22,859 nucleotides of DNA from Candidatus Peribacteria bacterium (GTDB lineage Bacteria; Patescibacteria; JAEDAM01; Absconditabacterales; Absconditicoccaceae): NCBI GenBank assembly GCA_031288635.1, contig JAITQZ010000103.1, positions 1 through 22,859 on the forward strand. Direction: 5' to 3'. Position 1 is the first letter of the stretch. Each line of letters opens with the position of its first letter. Both the position numbers and the translations under genes were made by a program. This document shows positions 14,284-22,424 of the stretch, piece by piece. Below the pieces are notes generated by a model. The model did not search any database, was not told where the DNA came from, and was given only the letters and a program-made list of their open reading frames with translations.

Positions 14284-16899
14284 GAGTCTTGTACTTTTCT
14301 GAGCTATTTTGATATGGTGATACAAGAAAAATCCTAGACTGATAGCTATAAAAATACCTCAAATTTCCAATCGAGGTCAGAGGGACAACGGAGTAAGTTT
14401 GAAAATGCTTGCCAGCGTAGGAACATATACCAAAATGAGCGTCAACAAAATTGAGCCTCCTATAGCAATAAATAACCGCAAATTTGACCAGAATTTAATA
14501 CCATAGCTACTTCTAATTACCTGAATAACAACAAACTCCAACAAAATTAAGAGTAAAAAAGTTCCGGTTCTCGCAACGTTAATATCCGTCTTATAATGCA
14601 ACAAGAAAAACCCTAAACACCCAATACTGATAATGCCCGCAAAAAGAAGAATGTTCTTAGTCATCTCCGCATCCACAATTTTTGTTCAGCTTTTTCTAGG
14701 TTTGTGAGACATACTATGCTTGTTATACGGGTCAATTCACAAAGCTAGTGCTGGAAATCCATCACTGATGAGATTGATTCGTAAGATTTGGATAGCGATA
14801 AGGGGGAGGGGAAGTCAACAAAGAATGCTGACGAAAATAATGATAATTTCCGCAAAATTGGTAGCGAGCAGAAAGTTCACGAATTTCTTGATATTATTGT
14901 AAATCCCTCTGCCTTCTTCTACTGCATTGACGATAGTAGTAAAATTATCATCCATCAATATCATATCACTAGCTTCTTTGCTCACTTCCGTCCCAGTAAT
15001 GCCCATTGCGAGTCCAATATCTGCGTATTTCAGAGCAGGAGCGTCATTTACTCCATCTCCCGTCATAGCAACAATATTTCCTTGTTCTTGGAGCAGTTTA
15101 ACAATTCTTTGCTTGTGATGGGGGGAAACTCTGGCAAAGACTCCGATAGTATCGAGTTGCTCTTTTAATTCCTTATCAGATATCTGTTCCACTTCCATTC
15201 CATTAAGAGCCTTCCCTGAAATTCCAAGTTCCTTTGCGATAGCTCCAGCAGTAATAGCATTATCGCCGGTAATCATCACGACTCTAATTCAGGCTTTTTT
15301 ACACGTTGCAATGGCTGATTGGACTTCTTTTCTGGGTGGGTCAATCATCGCTTGAAGTCCTACAAAGATAAGGTCTTCTTCAGTAGCTTTTTTAGTAGAT
15401 GTTTCTTTATAAGCAAATCCAAGTACTCTTAAGGCTTCTTGAGCGAAGGTGTGATTGTGGGTGAGAATCAGATTTTTTTCTTCATCACTTAAAGGTTTGA
15501 TGTTCCCATCGATGAGCATATGAGTACATTTTTTCAAGAGTTCTTCCGGAGCTCACTTAGTGGATACAAGATAACTTTTCCCTTTTTTTCTCAAAGTCGT
15601 CATCAATTTCCTTTCAGAGTCGAAAGGAAGCTCACTCGTAAAGAGATAAACATCTTCTTCATCGTCCTGATGCAATCCATATTTCCTCCCGCTGATAAGC
15701 AAGGCAGCTTCTGTAGGGTCTCCGATAATATCACCTTCTTCATCAATTTCAGCATTATTACAAAGAATTCAAATTCTGAATAAGGTTTCTAGGGTTTCGT
15801 TTGTTTCTGTAATGTATGTTCTTTGAATATCAGTATAGCCAATCCCTCCAATCTCAATGACTTCATTATTCACGAAACATTTGGTAACCGTCATTTCATT
15901 TTGGGTGAGTGTTCAGGTTTTATCGGTACAGATAATGTTTACCGAACCGAGGGTTTCTACACTTCCAAGTTTTTTGATGAGGGCGTGTTTTTTCACCAGC
16001 TTTTTCACTCCTATGCCAAGGGAAATCGTTACAACTGCTGGGAGTCCTTCAGGAATTGCTGCTACAGAAAGTGCGATAGCCGTCAGAAAGGATTCTTGAG
16101 GGTCGTTGTGGAGCCAAAAGACATTGACGAGAAAGACGATAACACAGATTCCTAAAATGACTATTCCGAGCTGTTTACTTAAGGTGTTGAGGTCTCCTTG
16201 AAGTTTCGTCTGTTTTTCGGGTGCTTCTTGAATCATTCCCGCAATTTTTCAAAGTTCCGTTTCCATTCCAATGGCGGTAATGACGGCAATTCAACGTCCT
16301 TTGGTGATACTCGTTCCTGCAAAAATCATCGTATGCTGTTCACCAATTCAGCATTCTTGACTGATAGTTGTAGTATCTTTCATCACAGGCAATGATTCTC
16401 CCGTAAGCACAGCTTCAGCAGCTTCAAGCGTATGAGCTTCGATAAGGCGTGCATCAGCTCCTATCTTATCCCCCGCTTCGATAATCAAAATATCTCCGAT
16501 AGTCAGCTCTTCAGAGTCAATAAGTTCTTCTTCCCCATTCCTCAGCACTCTTGCTTTGAGAGAAGCCATTGCTTTGAGATTTTCTATCGCTTTTTCCGCG
16601 TTATATTCCTGCACACATCCGAGAATGGCATTGAGCAGAATAATGAACAGGATGACAAGAGCTTCTATGTGTTCTCCTACTAGAAAAGAAATCAGAGCTG
16701 CAACCACGAGAATCACAATAAGAAAACTTTTGAATTGATTGAAAAGGACAGTTCGCAGGCGTATGGTATTGTGTTGAGTGAGAACGTTTTTCCCGTATTG
16801 CTCCTGACGCTCTTTGACTTGCTCCGAAGTAAGTCAGGTTTCTTTATCGCTATTCAGCTGTTTGAGAACTTCTTTTATAGGGGTTTGATAGAATTGCAT
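13783..16899 (-). CDS. Type II (Ca2+-like) P-type ATPase fused in frame to isopentenyl-diphosphate isomerase
   Basis: A single 1038-residue frame when TGA is Gly, with more than a dozen in-frame TGA codons. Residues 1-872 form a complete P-type cation pump: an N-terminal cytoplasmic segment (ETGLTSEQVKERQEQYG), M1-M2, the actuator motif LTGES, M4 with IPEGLPAV, the phosphorylation motif DKTGT (Asp326, its Gly a TGA codon), the nucleotide domain KGAPEE, the hinge TGDGVNDAPAL, M6 with NLISDGFPALALG, and closing helices. The PEGL and N..D residues point to the Ca2+-transporting type IIA group. From residue 873 the frame continues with no TAA or TAG into a full IPP isomerase. The pump is a membrane protein, so the isomerase would hang on its cytoplasmic C-terminus. 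Internal initiation at Met873, or a lost stop, is also possible. Confidence 0.85.
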
Positions 16900-16960
16900 T
16901 TATTATGTAAGTGATAGGTAAAAACTATCTTCTTCATCTCTTCTATTCCAAGGTTAATTA

Positions 16961-17908
16961 TTATTCTATTTCAGAAAGTATTGAATCAATTCCAAATTCT
17001 TGCTTATATGATACTCCTAACATTTTATGATAAGGAGAGTTTATGAAATGAACATAAGTAGGATTTGATTTTAACCAAGAAATAGCTTCATCTAAGGATA
17101 TAAAAGTATCAGGAAATGTAATGAAAGGGATGTCTCATAGTAAGTCTTTTCGATTATTGTCATTCCTTTCTATATCAACAAGACTTTGTGCCCAAGGATC
17201 AGTAGAACTTATGGTATCTAAAATAATATCCTTATTAATGTCTTGAAGACTGTTGATGGTGTTGTCTAGACATCCACTTAAATATCATCATTTTACCTCT
17301 ATATTGGCATTAAGAGGGAGATTTTTTTTTAAGAAATCTCTATCATTAGTGTTCAAAATTCAATTTGTTGCTTGTTCAGTGTTTAGAGTATAAATATTTT
17401 CATGGTTATATTGCTTTAAAAATTTATTGATAAGTGTTATTTGGGTTGGATTTAAGTCGTCCAATATATTTGGCAAACAAAATATTTTCAACTTAGTAGA
17501 GTCTATTTTTCTATAATTAGATATTTCTTCTAAACTTTCCATGATTTTTAAAAATTCATTAGAAAGGAAAAATTTAGAGGTATCTCTTTGTTTTCCTTGT
17601 TCTAATAGCTGATTAAGATAAGTAAGAAAAATCTCTTCAAATGATATGTTTTCATCATTGATAAGTTGTATTAAGTTTTCTTGCTTGCATGTTGATGGCT
17701 CACGAAAGGTTTCATATAAGAACTTATAGAGAGGATGGGTGATAAACTCTACAGTTTTTATATTTTGTAATTTCTCCATAGGGATAGTTTTAATATCTTC
17801 TATAGCCCATTTTTGGGGAGTTCTGTTTTCTCTATCTATAAAAGAAACATTTTTCATACAATTTTTTTCTTCACTTTCTTTACTTTCTTTTGAATAAAAT
17901 TTCTCCAT
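16961..17908 (-). CDS. Protein of unknown function
   Basis: A 315-residue frame with TGA as Gly (17360, 17288, 17285 and 17135 among others), ending in TAA 61 bp before the ATPase start. I recognise no family. It is rich in Lys, Asn, Glu and Ile, with helical stretches (EEIFLTYLNQLLEQGKQRD; NPTQITLINKFLKQYNHEN) and no signal peptide or membrane helix, so it is probably cytoplasmic. The C-terminal part has repeated Asp, Asn and Trp, for example SSTDPWAQSL and EAISWLKSNP. It lies just downstream of the relic 37-bp repeat that flanks hicBA, in the same direction. It may have come with that insertion or be the older neighbour of the conjugation ATPase. Confidence 0.6.
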
Positions 17909-17946
17909 TGTATATTAGGAAAGAAATAAATCTTCTGAACAACACC

Positions 17947-17983
17947 CCCACTCTAAAATAAATCTCCTTATCCACAATCTCCC
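17947..17983. repeat. 37-bp direct repeat, distal copy flanking hicBA
   Basis: Identical over 37 bp to 18611-18647, in the same orientation. The other copy encodes the last codons of the conjugation ATPase, so this copy is a relic of that gene's 3' end. The pair brackets hicBA. Confidence 0.9.
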
Positions 17984-18004
17984 CCGTTAACAAAAATTCA
18001 GAGA

Positions 18005-18247
18005 TTACTTCTTACTCAAGTAATCTAAGACATCTTGTTTACTAATTCCTGCTTCTTCTAAAATCGAAAAGAGCGTTCAGATTTTTATGGGCTTAGATCA
18101 ATGAACAGGAATTGTAAAATCTTTATCAGTCTTGGGACTATACCGTTGCTCGTGAGAACCTCTTCCTTGCCTAGAAAAAAAACAACCAAAATGTTTTGCT
18201 ATTTTCACCAAATCTTTATGAGTAAATGAATTTCGTAAGGGGGTCAT
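18005..18247 (-). CDS. hicA: HicA-family mRNA interferase toxin
   Basis: An 80-residue toxin of the HicA/YcfA family, double-stranded-RNA-binding-fold ribonucleases that cleave mRNA when freed from HicB. The family pattern is clear: an N-terminal KDLVKIAKHFGCFFSRQ helix-strand, then GRGSHEQRY with the active-site His in the GSH motif, then FTIPVHGSKPIKIGTLFSIL, then EEAGIS. Two of these glycines (HGS and IGT) are TGA codons, so the toxin only works in a UGA = Gly cell. Its ATG lies 3 bp after the hicB stop, giving antitoxin-then-toxin order. As a single-stop reading it would look truncated and be missed. It lies inside the segment bounded by 37-bp repeats. Confidence 0.88.
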
Positions 18248-18250
18248 TGA

Positions 18251-18520
18251 TTATGCAATTTGCGATAAAGTAACCAATTTATTAAAATTAAGAGAAAACT
18301 GAAACGGTTTCTTTCGTATAACTTCCTGAGAAGACTGTTTGGCTAACCTTTCTTTCTTTGCCTCAATCAAATCTTCTGCAACTAACGGAGCAATCTTTAT
18401 CATTTCTGCCAAACTTTCTGCCTCCACAATAAGCCCCGGAAGGTCTGGACTTTTTGCCAAGTAATAAATTTCTCCATCCTGCTCCATTTCTTCAATAATT
18501 ATTCTAATTGTCTGGCTCAT
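18251..18520 (-). CDS. hicB: HicB-family antitoxin
   Basis: An 89-residue antitoxin with the HicB partial RNase H fold (RIIIEEMEQDGEIYYLAKSP, then EAESLAEMIKIAPLV) and a C-terminal tail that would contact the toxin and/or DNA. It is the first gene of hicBA and lies behind a near-consensus promoter that HicB itself probably represses, as is usual for this family. It is closely related to the orphan HicB at 1388-1606, including the unusual IAP segment, so the two probably derive from one family spreading in this genome. It has no TGA codons. Confidence 0.88.
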   Translation of the reverse strand: MSQTIRIIIEEMEQDGEIYYLAKSPDLPGLIVEAESLAEMIKIAPLVAEDLIEAKKERLAKQSSQEVIRKKPFQFSLNFNKLVTLSQIA

Positions 18521-18556
18521 TTTGGGTGTTAGTTAAACAATAAAATCTACAGCTAA

Positions 18557-18585
18557 AGTATACACTATTTATCATCAAATTTCAA
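18557..18585 (-). promoter_or_regulatory. Promoter of hicBA
   Basis: On the minus strand TTGAAA (18585-18580), a 17-bp spacer, and TATACT (18562-18557) predict a start about 30 bp before the hicB ATG. It lies within the segment bounded by the repeats, so the cassette carries its own promoter. Confidence 0.75.
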
Positions 18586-18603
18586 GCCTATTTCATATCT
18601 GCT

Positions 18604-21078
18604 TTATACTCCCACTCTAAAATAAATCTCCTTATCCACAATCTCCCTCTTGCTTCCCCATTTCAAACTTGAAATCTGTTTGATGACTTGCACTTTCTCT
18701 GGACTATTCTTGGCAGGAATACTATACGGCACTTTTGCCTTGAAGCTAAACGGACGCGACTGCTGATTATTGATACTAATCTTACAAGCACCCATAAACA
18801 TTTCCGTAGAAGTTAAATCTGTTTGAGAAAACTCTGGTTCAAATTCCTTCGCCAAAAATTCAGCGTCCGGAGCTCCGACTTTGAAGACAAACATTGACCC
18901 TACATTACCGAAAATCGTCTTGGACAAATCCAAATTTCCTCCTAATCCCTCCTGCTTTAACTGGTCAACATACTGATGAGCAACCACCAAACCGAGCCTA
19001 TATTTTCTGGCTTCAGACAAGATACTCTCAAAGGAAGTCGAAACATAATTCTGGAATTCATCCACATAGAGATAAAAAGGTTGCCTATCCTCTTCGGGAA
19101 TTCTCGCCCTCTTCAATGCTGACAATTTAATCTGCATTGCAAAGATTTTTCCAATCAGCTTACTCGTCTCTTCTCCAGAGATACCTTTAGCAAGGTTTAC
19201 GAGAATGATTTTTCCTTCTTGCATTGCGTCATACATATTGAAAGCTGATTTCGCTTGTCCGATAATATTTCTCACATATACTCCCGTAGTGAACGGTCAG
19301 AATTTTGCTTGGATAAAGGGGATAATCTCCGCTTTTTCTCTATCTCCCATTTTCTTATACGTCTTATTCCACCACGCCGAAACCACAGGATTTTTCAGAT
19401 TTCTAATCTTTGCTTCAGCAAACGCGTCATCAGTAAAAAGCCTCATAATATCTACAATCGTTCCTCCTTCCGGCTGGTCCATTAACAAGAAACACGCATT
19501 ACGGAAATAATCTTGAATTCTTGGTCCGAAAATCTCTGGTCCATACATTTGAATGAACATTTCTACCAAGTCATTCGTTACGACATCCTGAGCATCAGCA
19601 TCATTCTGGTCAACTTCCAACGGGTTCAATCCGATTGGGTATTGCGTATTCCCCAGGTCGAAATGGATTAAATCATCAATCCTTTCTTTTGGGAACCATT
19701 TCAAAAGATTTTCAATTGCATCGCCGTGAGGGTCAATAAAACAAAATCCACGACCATGCTCCATATCATCGACCGCTTGAGAAAGCATAATCGTAGATTT
19801 TCCTGTTCCTGTCTGTCCGAGGATGTAAATATGTCTAAATCTATCTTTATCCGTAATTCTGATTTCTCTTCTCACTCCTCCAAAATCGTTGTATCCTACG
19901 GTCATTCCTTGTTGTGGTAAATCATCAGGAGCAGCAACAATCTTATACTTCTGCCAAGCAATTCTCGGATTTTGATTAAACCTACCGTGCGGAAAGTGGA
20001 TAATCGAGGAAAGTTCCTTAATATTGAAAATATCTTGCCTATCATTGCGAAACACCTTCTTCAACCAATTCTCTTCCGACAAAAAAATTCTTTGGACAAA
20101 GTGTTTAGCAAAGGTCTGTAAATCATCAACTTTCGTAAACTTTAGCGTATTCATCCCCAAATAATTGTACTGATTAAACAATCTATTCACATCATCAATA
20201 ATCTTTCTGGGTCTCTCTTTTTCTGGAGAAGTAGCAAATACCTTGACCTTCACGTGGAAAAGTTCATCATCCATTTTTTTATCAAAATCTCCAAGCTGCT
20301 GTTGGGAAAAATTGTGTTTGGTCTCTTCAGACTTTTTTTCCTCTTCTTTTTTTTCATCTTTAGTCAGAAATCTGAAGAATTTGGTAAATCGGTTGGACCT
20401 ATCGTCTTTCTTCACTTTATCTCCTTTCTTTCTCATTTTCTTCAACCACTCTTCCGATAGAGGTTCTACCATAATCTGAAGACAGGCTTTCTCCTCTTTA
20501 GAAATATTAGAAAAAGCTGACAAAATACTATCCATCGGGTCTGCTTCAAAGCTCTCATAGGTTTTAATAGGATGCACACTATCTTTCGTCAAACTAAACT
20601 CACCTCCCGCCATATATTTCCCTCCTTCCAGTAATTTCGGTTCATCAATAATCTCCACTAAAGCCCCTGCATAAAACGAAGCAATCATCTGTTGCACCGT
20701 AAGCAAATGGTCAGCAGGCACCCCAAGCAAAAACTTGATGACCTCCCTTTCGACCAAAATCTCCATACTAATATAGTTATTCCCCAGAAACTTATCCCAA
20801 AACGTCGTATTATAAATCGCGTAAAAATTCTTGTACACCTGGTTCATCAGGGCAATATTATCCTTCATACTGTTTGCGTGGTCTTTGGCATCTACATCCG
20901 AATTCCTCGCTACCGCATTTTTAGGGATACGTACTTGTAAAAACCTGAGGTTTTGAGCCTGAGTGAGACGATGTTTTTGGGTTTGTTGCACCAAAAAAAT
21001 CCTCCAAATGAGCCATCCAAGTCCCATTAGAGCAAATGCAGCCAGTAAGCTAATTATAGCAATTACTCCTTCATTCAT
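18604..21078 (-). CDS. Type IV secretion/conjugation ATPase, TraG/VirD4-like coupling protein
   Basis: An 824-residue protein with one N-terminal transmembrane helix (about residues 4-29, AIISLLAAFALMGLGWLIW) and a cytoplasmic ATPase domain. Such proteins use ATP to move DNA or protein through a membrane channel. Walker A is GQTGTGKST (about 421-429), followed by FCFIDPHGD. Walker B is YLYVDEFQN (Asp673, Glu674), followed by SEARKYRLGLVVAHQY, the usual arginine/glutamine-rich segment. The middle (about 200-300) is a Lys/Glu/Ser-rich linker. One TGA (19297) encodes Gly594, without which the gene would split in two. No other secretion genes or relaxase are in the window, so the role in conjugation, DNA uptake or pilus function is open. 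Its 3' end is duplicated beyond hicBA. Confidence 0.8.
18611..18647. repeat. 37-bp direct repeat, proximal copy (3' end of the conjugation ATPase gene)
   Basis: Identical to 17947-17983. This copy is functional coding sequence: it ends within the next-to-last sense codon of the ATPase gene, just before its TAA at 18604-18606. Confidence 0.9.
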
Positions 21079-21200
21079 CCGTTAGTAGACAAATAAAATG
21101 TATATTTTAAGTATATACAAAAGAGAAAAAAAAGCAATTTTTACAGAGTTTTTTCACTACCGTAGCATTATAAGGGGCATAAAATTAACCTTTGGAGCAG

Positions 21201-21437
21201 GTGAAGAGTAGGAAAATCGGAACTGTTGTAGTAGCAATAGTCATCATTTGAGTTGGTGATTTGAATATACCAAAACCATCTTCACGTACATGTACGATGG
21301 GATATAAAATCCCTGTATGATGAAATGTATGACGAAACGTAGGAACACCGCAGTACTGCGGTGTCCGAACACATTATCTCCCCAAATATCTCCCCACAAC
21401 AAAAATAAAAAGGGATTTCTCAACAAAACACCTCTAA
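21201..21437 (+). other. Possible small exported protein gene upstream of the DGR
   Basis: The 519 bp between the ATPase and the DGR genes are mostly A/T-rich and non-coding. Reading TGA as Gly opens a plus-strand frame from GTG 21201 (or TTG 21192) to TAA 21437, 78 residues with four TGA codons. It has a membrane or signal segment (KIGTVVVAIVIIGVGD) then a Gly/Pro/Cys-containing tail (RTCTMGYKIPVGGNVGRNVG). A GGAG lies only 3 bp before the GTG. The 20-bp palindrome at 21345 falls inside it, which makes a purely coding role less certain. The opposite strand is also open (21426 down to 21244 and beyond) but starts poorly. Confidence 0.3.
21345..21364. repeat. Perfect 20-bp GC-rich palindrome
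   Basis: ACACCGCAGT and its exact reverse complement ACTGCGGTGT abut, so the DNA can form a cruciform, for example an 8-bp stem with a 4-nt GTAC loop. It is strikingly GC-rich for this region. A second, 12-bp palindrome (CGTACATGTACG) lies at 21285-21296. Confidence 0.85.
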
Positions 21438-21491
21438 GACATCAAAACTAAAAGATGTCCATAAATAAATTAAAACAAAGTTGTAAAAAAC

Positions 21492-21519
21492 TTGAAAAAA
21501 TGTTGAAAATACGTATTAG
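21492..21519 (+). promoter_or_regulatory. Possible promoter of the DGR operon
   Basis: TTGAAA (21492-21497), 16 bp, then TATTAG (21514-21519). The leader would be about 70 nt and would contain the palindrome at 21530-21541. Other A/T-rich hexamers nearby could serve as well. Confidence 0.3.
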
Positions 21520-21529
21520 TTTTTTTAGT

Positions 21530-21541
21530 CTAATCGATTAG
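21530..21541. promoter_or_regulatory. 12-bp palindrome, possible operator
   Basis: CTAATCGATTAG is a perfect palindrome 56 bp before the first DGR gene and just after the possible promoter. Its size and position suit a dimeric repressor; none is identified. Confidence 0.3.
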
Positions 21542-21597
21542 TAGAATAATGGAAAGATATAAGTGTACATCTTTTTACTTTTTAAAATATATAACTC

Positions 21598-22032
21598 ATG
21601 CAAACACAGTACGAATGCCGAAAATCTCTCAAACAATATTCAGAAAATAAGGAGGTGCTTCTTTTCTTCTCCTCTGGCGTCTTTTTTAGGACATTTGATA
21701 CGGATGCAGAATTTTTGTCTGCAATGTTCGGCTTCAAAATTATGCAAAAATGAGCATATGGTATGGTAGGATTACCTCATCAGTCCGAAATGAAGTATTT
21801 TTCTCAGTTGCAAGCACAAGGGTATGCCTACCAAATTCTGAAATATGAAGCAGAAGAGCTTATAGTAATGGATACCTTCGAAGGGTTGCAACCCTTGAAG
21901 TATGACCCTACGTGTCTGGTGTATCGAGAAAAATCAGAGAAATCTAAAGCTGACGAAAATGTACGTTTCACAGCATTTCTTACGGAACTTTCTCGTCTCA
22001 TTCAAAAATATCTGCCTCCTTTTAGTTGATAA
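21598..22032 (+). CDS. MutS domain I-like DGR accessory protein (MSL)
   Basis: A 144-residue protein; TGA at 21751 and 22027 are Gly and the stop is TAA. It corresponds to the isolated N-terminal mismatch-recognition domain of MutS. The pattern 'long helix - EVLLFFSSGVFFRTFDTDAEF - Phe/Leu-rich helix - GMVGLPHQSEMKYFSQLQAQGY' parallels MutS 'ILLFYRMGDFYELFYDDA ... PMAGIPYHAVENYLAKLV..G'. The Phe-x-Glu reading head of true MutS is not preserved (VFFRTF), and there is no ATPase domain, so it is not a repair protein. Small MutS-like proteins are known as an accessory class in some DGRs. It probably binds the primer-template or cDNA duplex, which is inference. It is the first gene of the cluster. 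Confidence 0.7.
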
Positions 22033-22042
22033 TACTGATCCT

Positions 22043-22393
22043 ATGATAAAGTCCAACCAATTATTGATGTTTAAAACAGGGTATGATCTCTCGCTAAAAC
22101 TTTTTCAGACAATGCAACAGTTCCCCAAAGAATATCAATATCTACGGGGTCAAGAACTTACTCAAGTCATTATGGAATTGATGCACGCTATGTATCAAGC
22201 AAAGGAAGACCCGTCTCTGCAAACTACGTATCTACAACATGCCAAAACTACTTTGGCGATGATAAAATTACGTTGGAGAATCTATCAGGATTTGCAAGTC
22301 ATTACTTCCAAAAAATATCTAGAACTGCTCCCTCTTTTTGATGCCCTTTCTCAGCAATTGATAGAATACTTAAAGCATGCCCAATCTGGATAG
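22043..22393 (+). CDS. avd: Avd-like four-helix bundle protein of the DGR
   Basis: A 116-residue, all-helical protein of Avd (accessory variability determinant) size and pattern. Helix 1 is MFKTGYDLSLKLFQTMQQFP with PKEYQYLRGQEL after it, then a long helix QVIMELMHAMYQAKED, then LAMIKLRWRIYQDLQVITSKKYLEL with the basic LRLxxDL-like core, then a final helix. Avd forms a basic pentameric barrel that binds the RT and the template RNA and is needed for mutagenic reverse transcription. The same fold includes the 23S rRNA-intervening-sequence S23 proteins, but the position directly before a DGR-type RT favours Avd. The ATG at 22043 lies 10 bp after the MSL stop. No TGA codons are used. Confidence 0.85.
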   Translation: MIKSNQLLMFKTGYDLSLKLFQTMQQFPKEYQYLRGQELTQVIMELMHAMYQAKEDPSLQTTYLQHAKTTLAMIKLRWRIYQDLQVITSKKYLELLPLFDALSQQLIEYLKHAQSG

Positions 22394-22424
22394 AATCTTT
22401 TATTTTGTATTTTTTTTTCTTTTG

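Noticed and set aside
14377..16899. The P-type ATPase appears as several broken ORFs, as in a pseudogene
   Set aside because: All pieces are in one frame and every break is a TGA at a glycine position; with UGA as Gly it is complete with all catalytic motifs.
19276..19299. Two separate genes for the conjugation ATPase
   Set aside because: Both pieces share a frame and are split only by a TGA; Walker A lies in one and Walker B in the other.
21244..21426. Minus-strand ORF upstream of the DGR with a GHRST segment recalling tyrosine recombinases
   Set aside because: Only five residues match and none of the catalytic Arg, His or Tyr context is present.
22394..22424. Template repeat between avd and RT, a common place in DGRs
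   Set aside because: Only 31 bp separate the genes and they are T-rich; there is no room for a template repeat.
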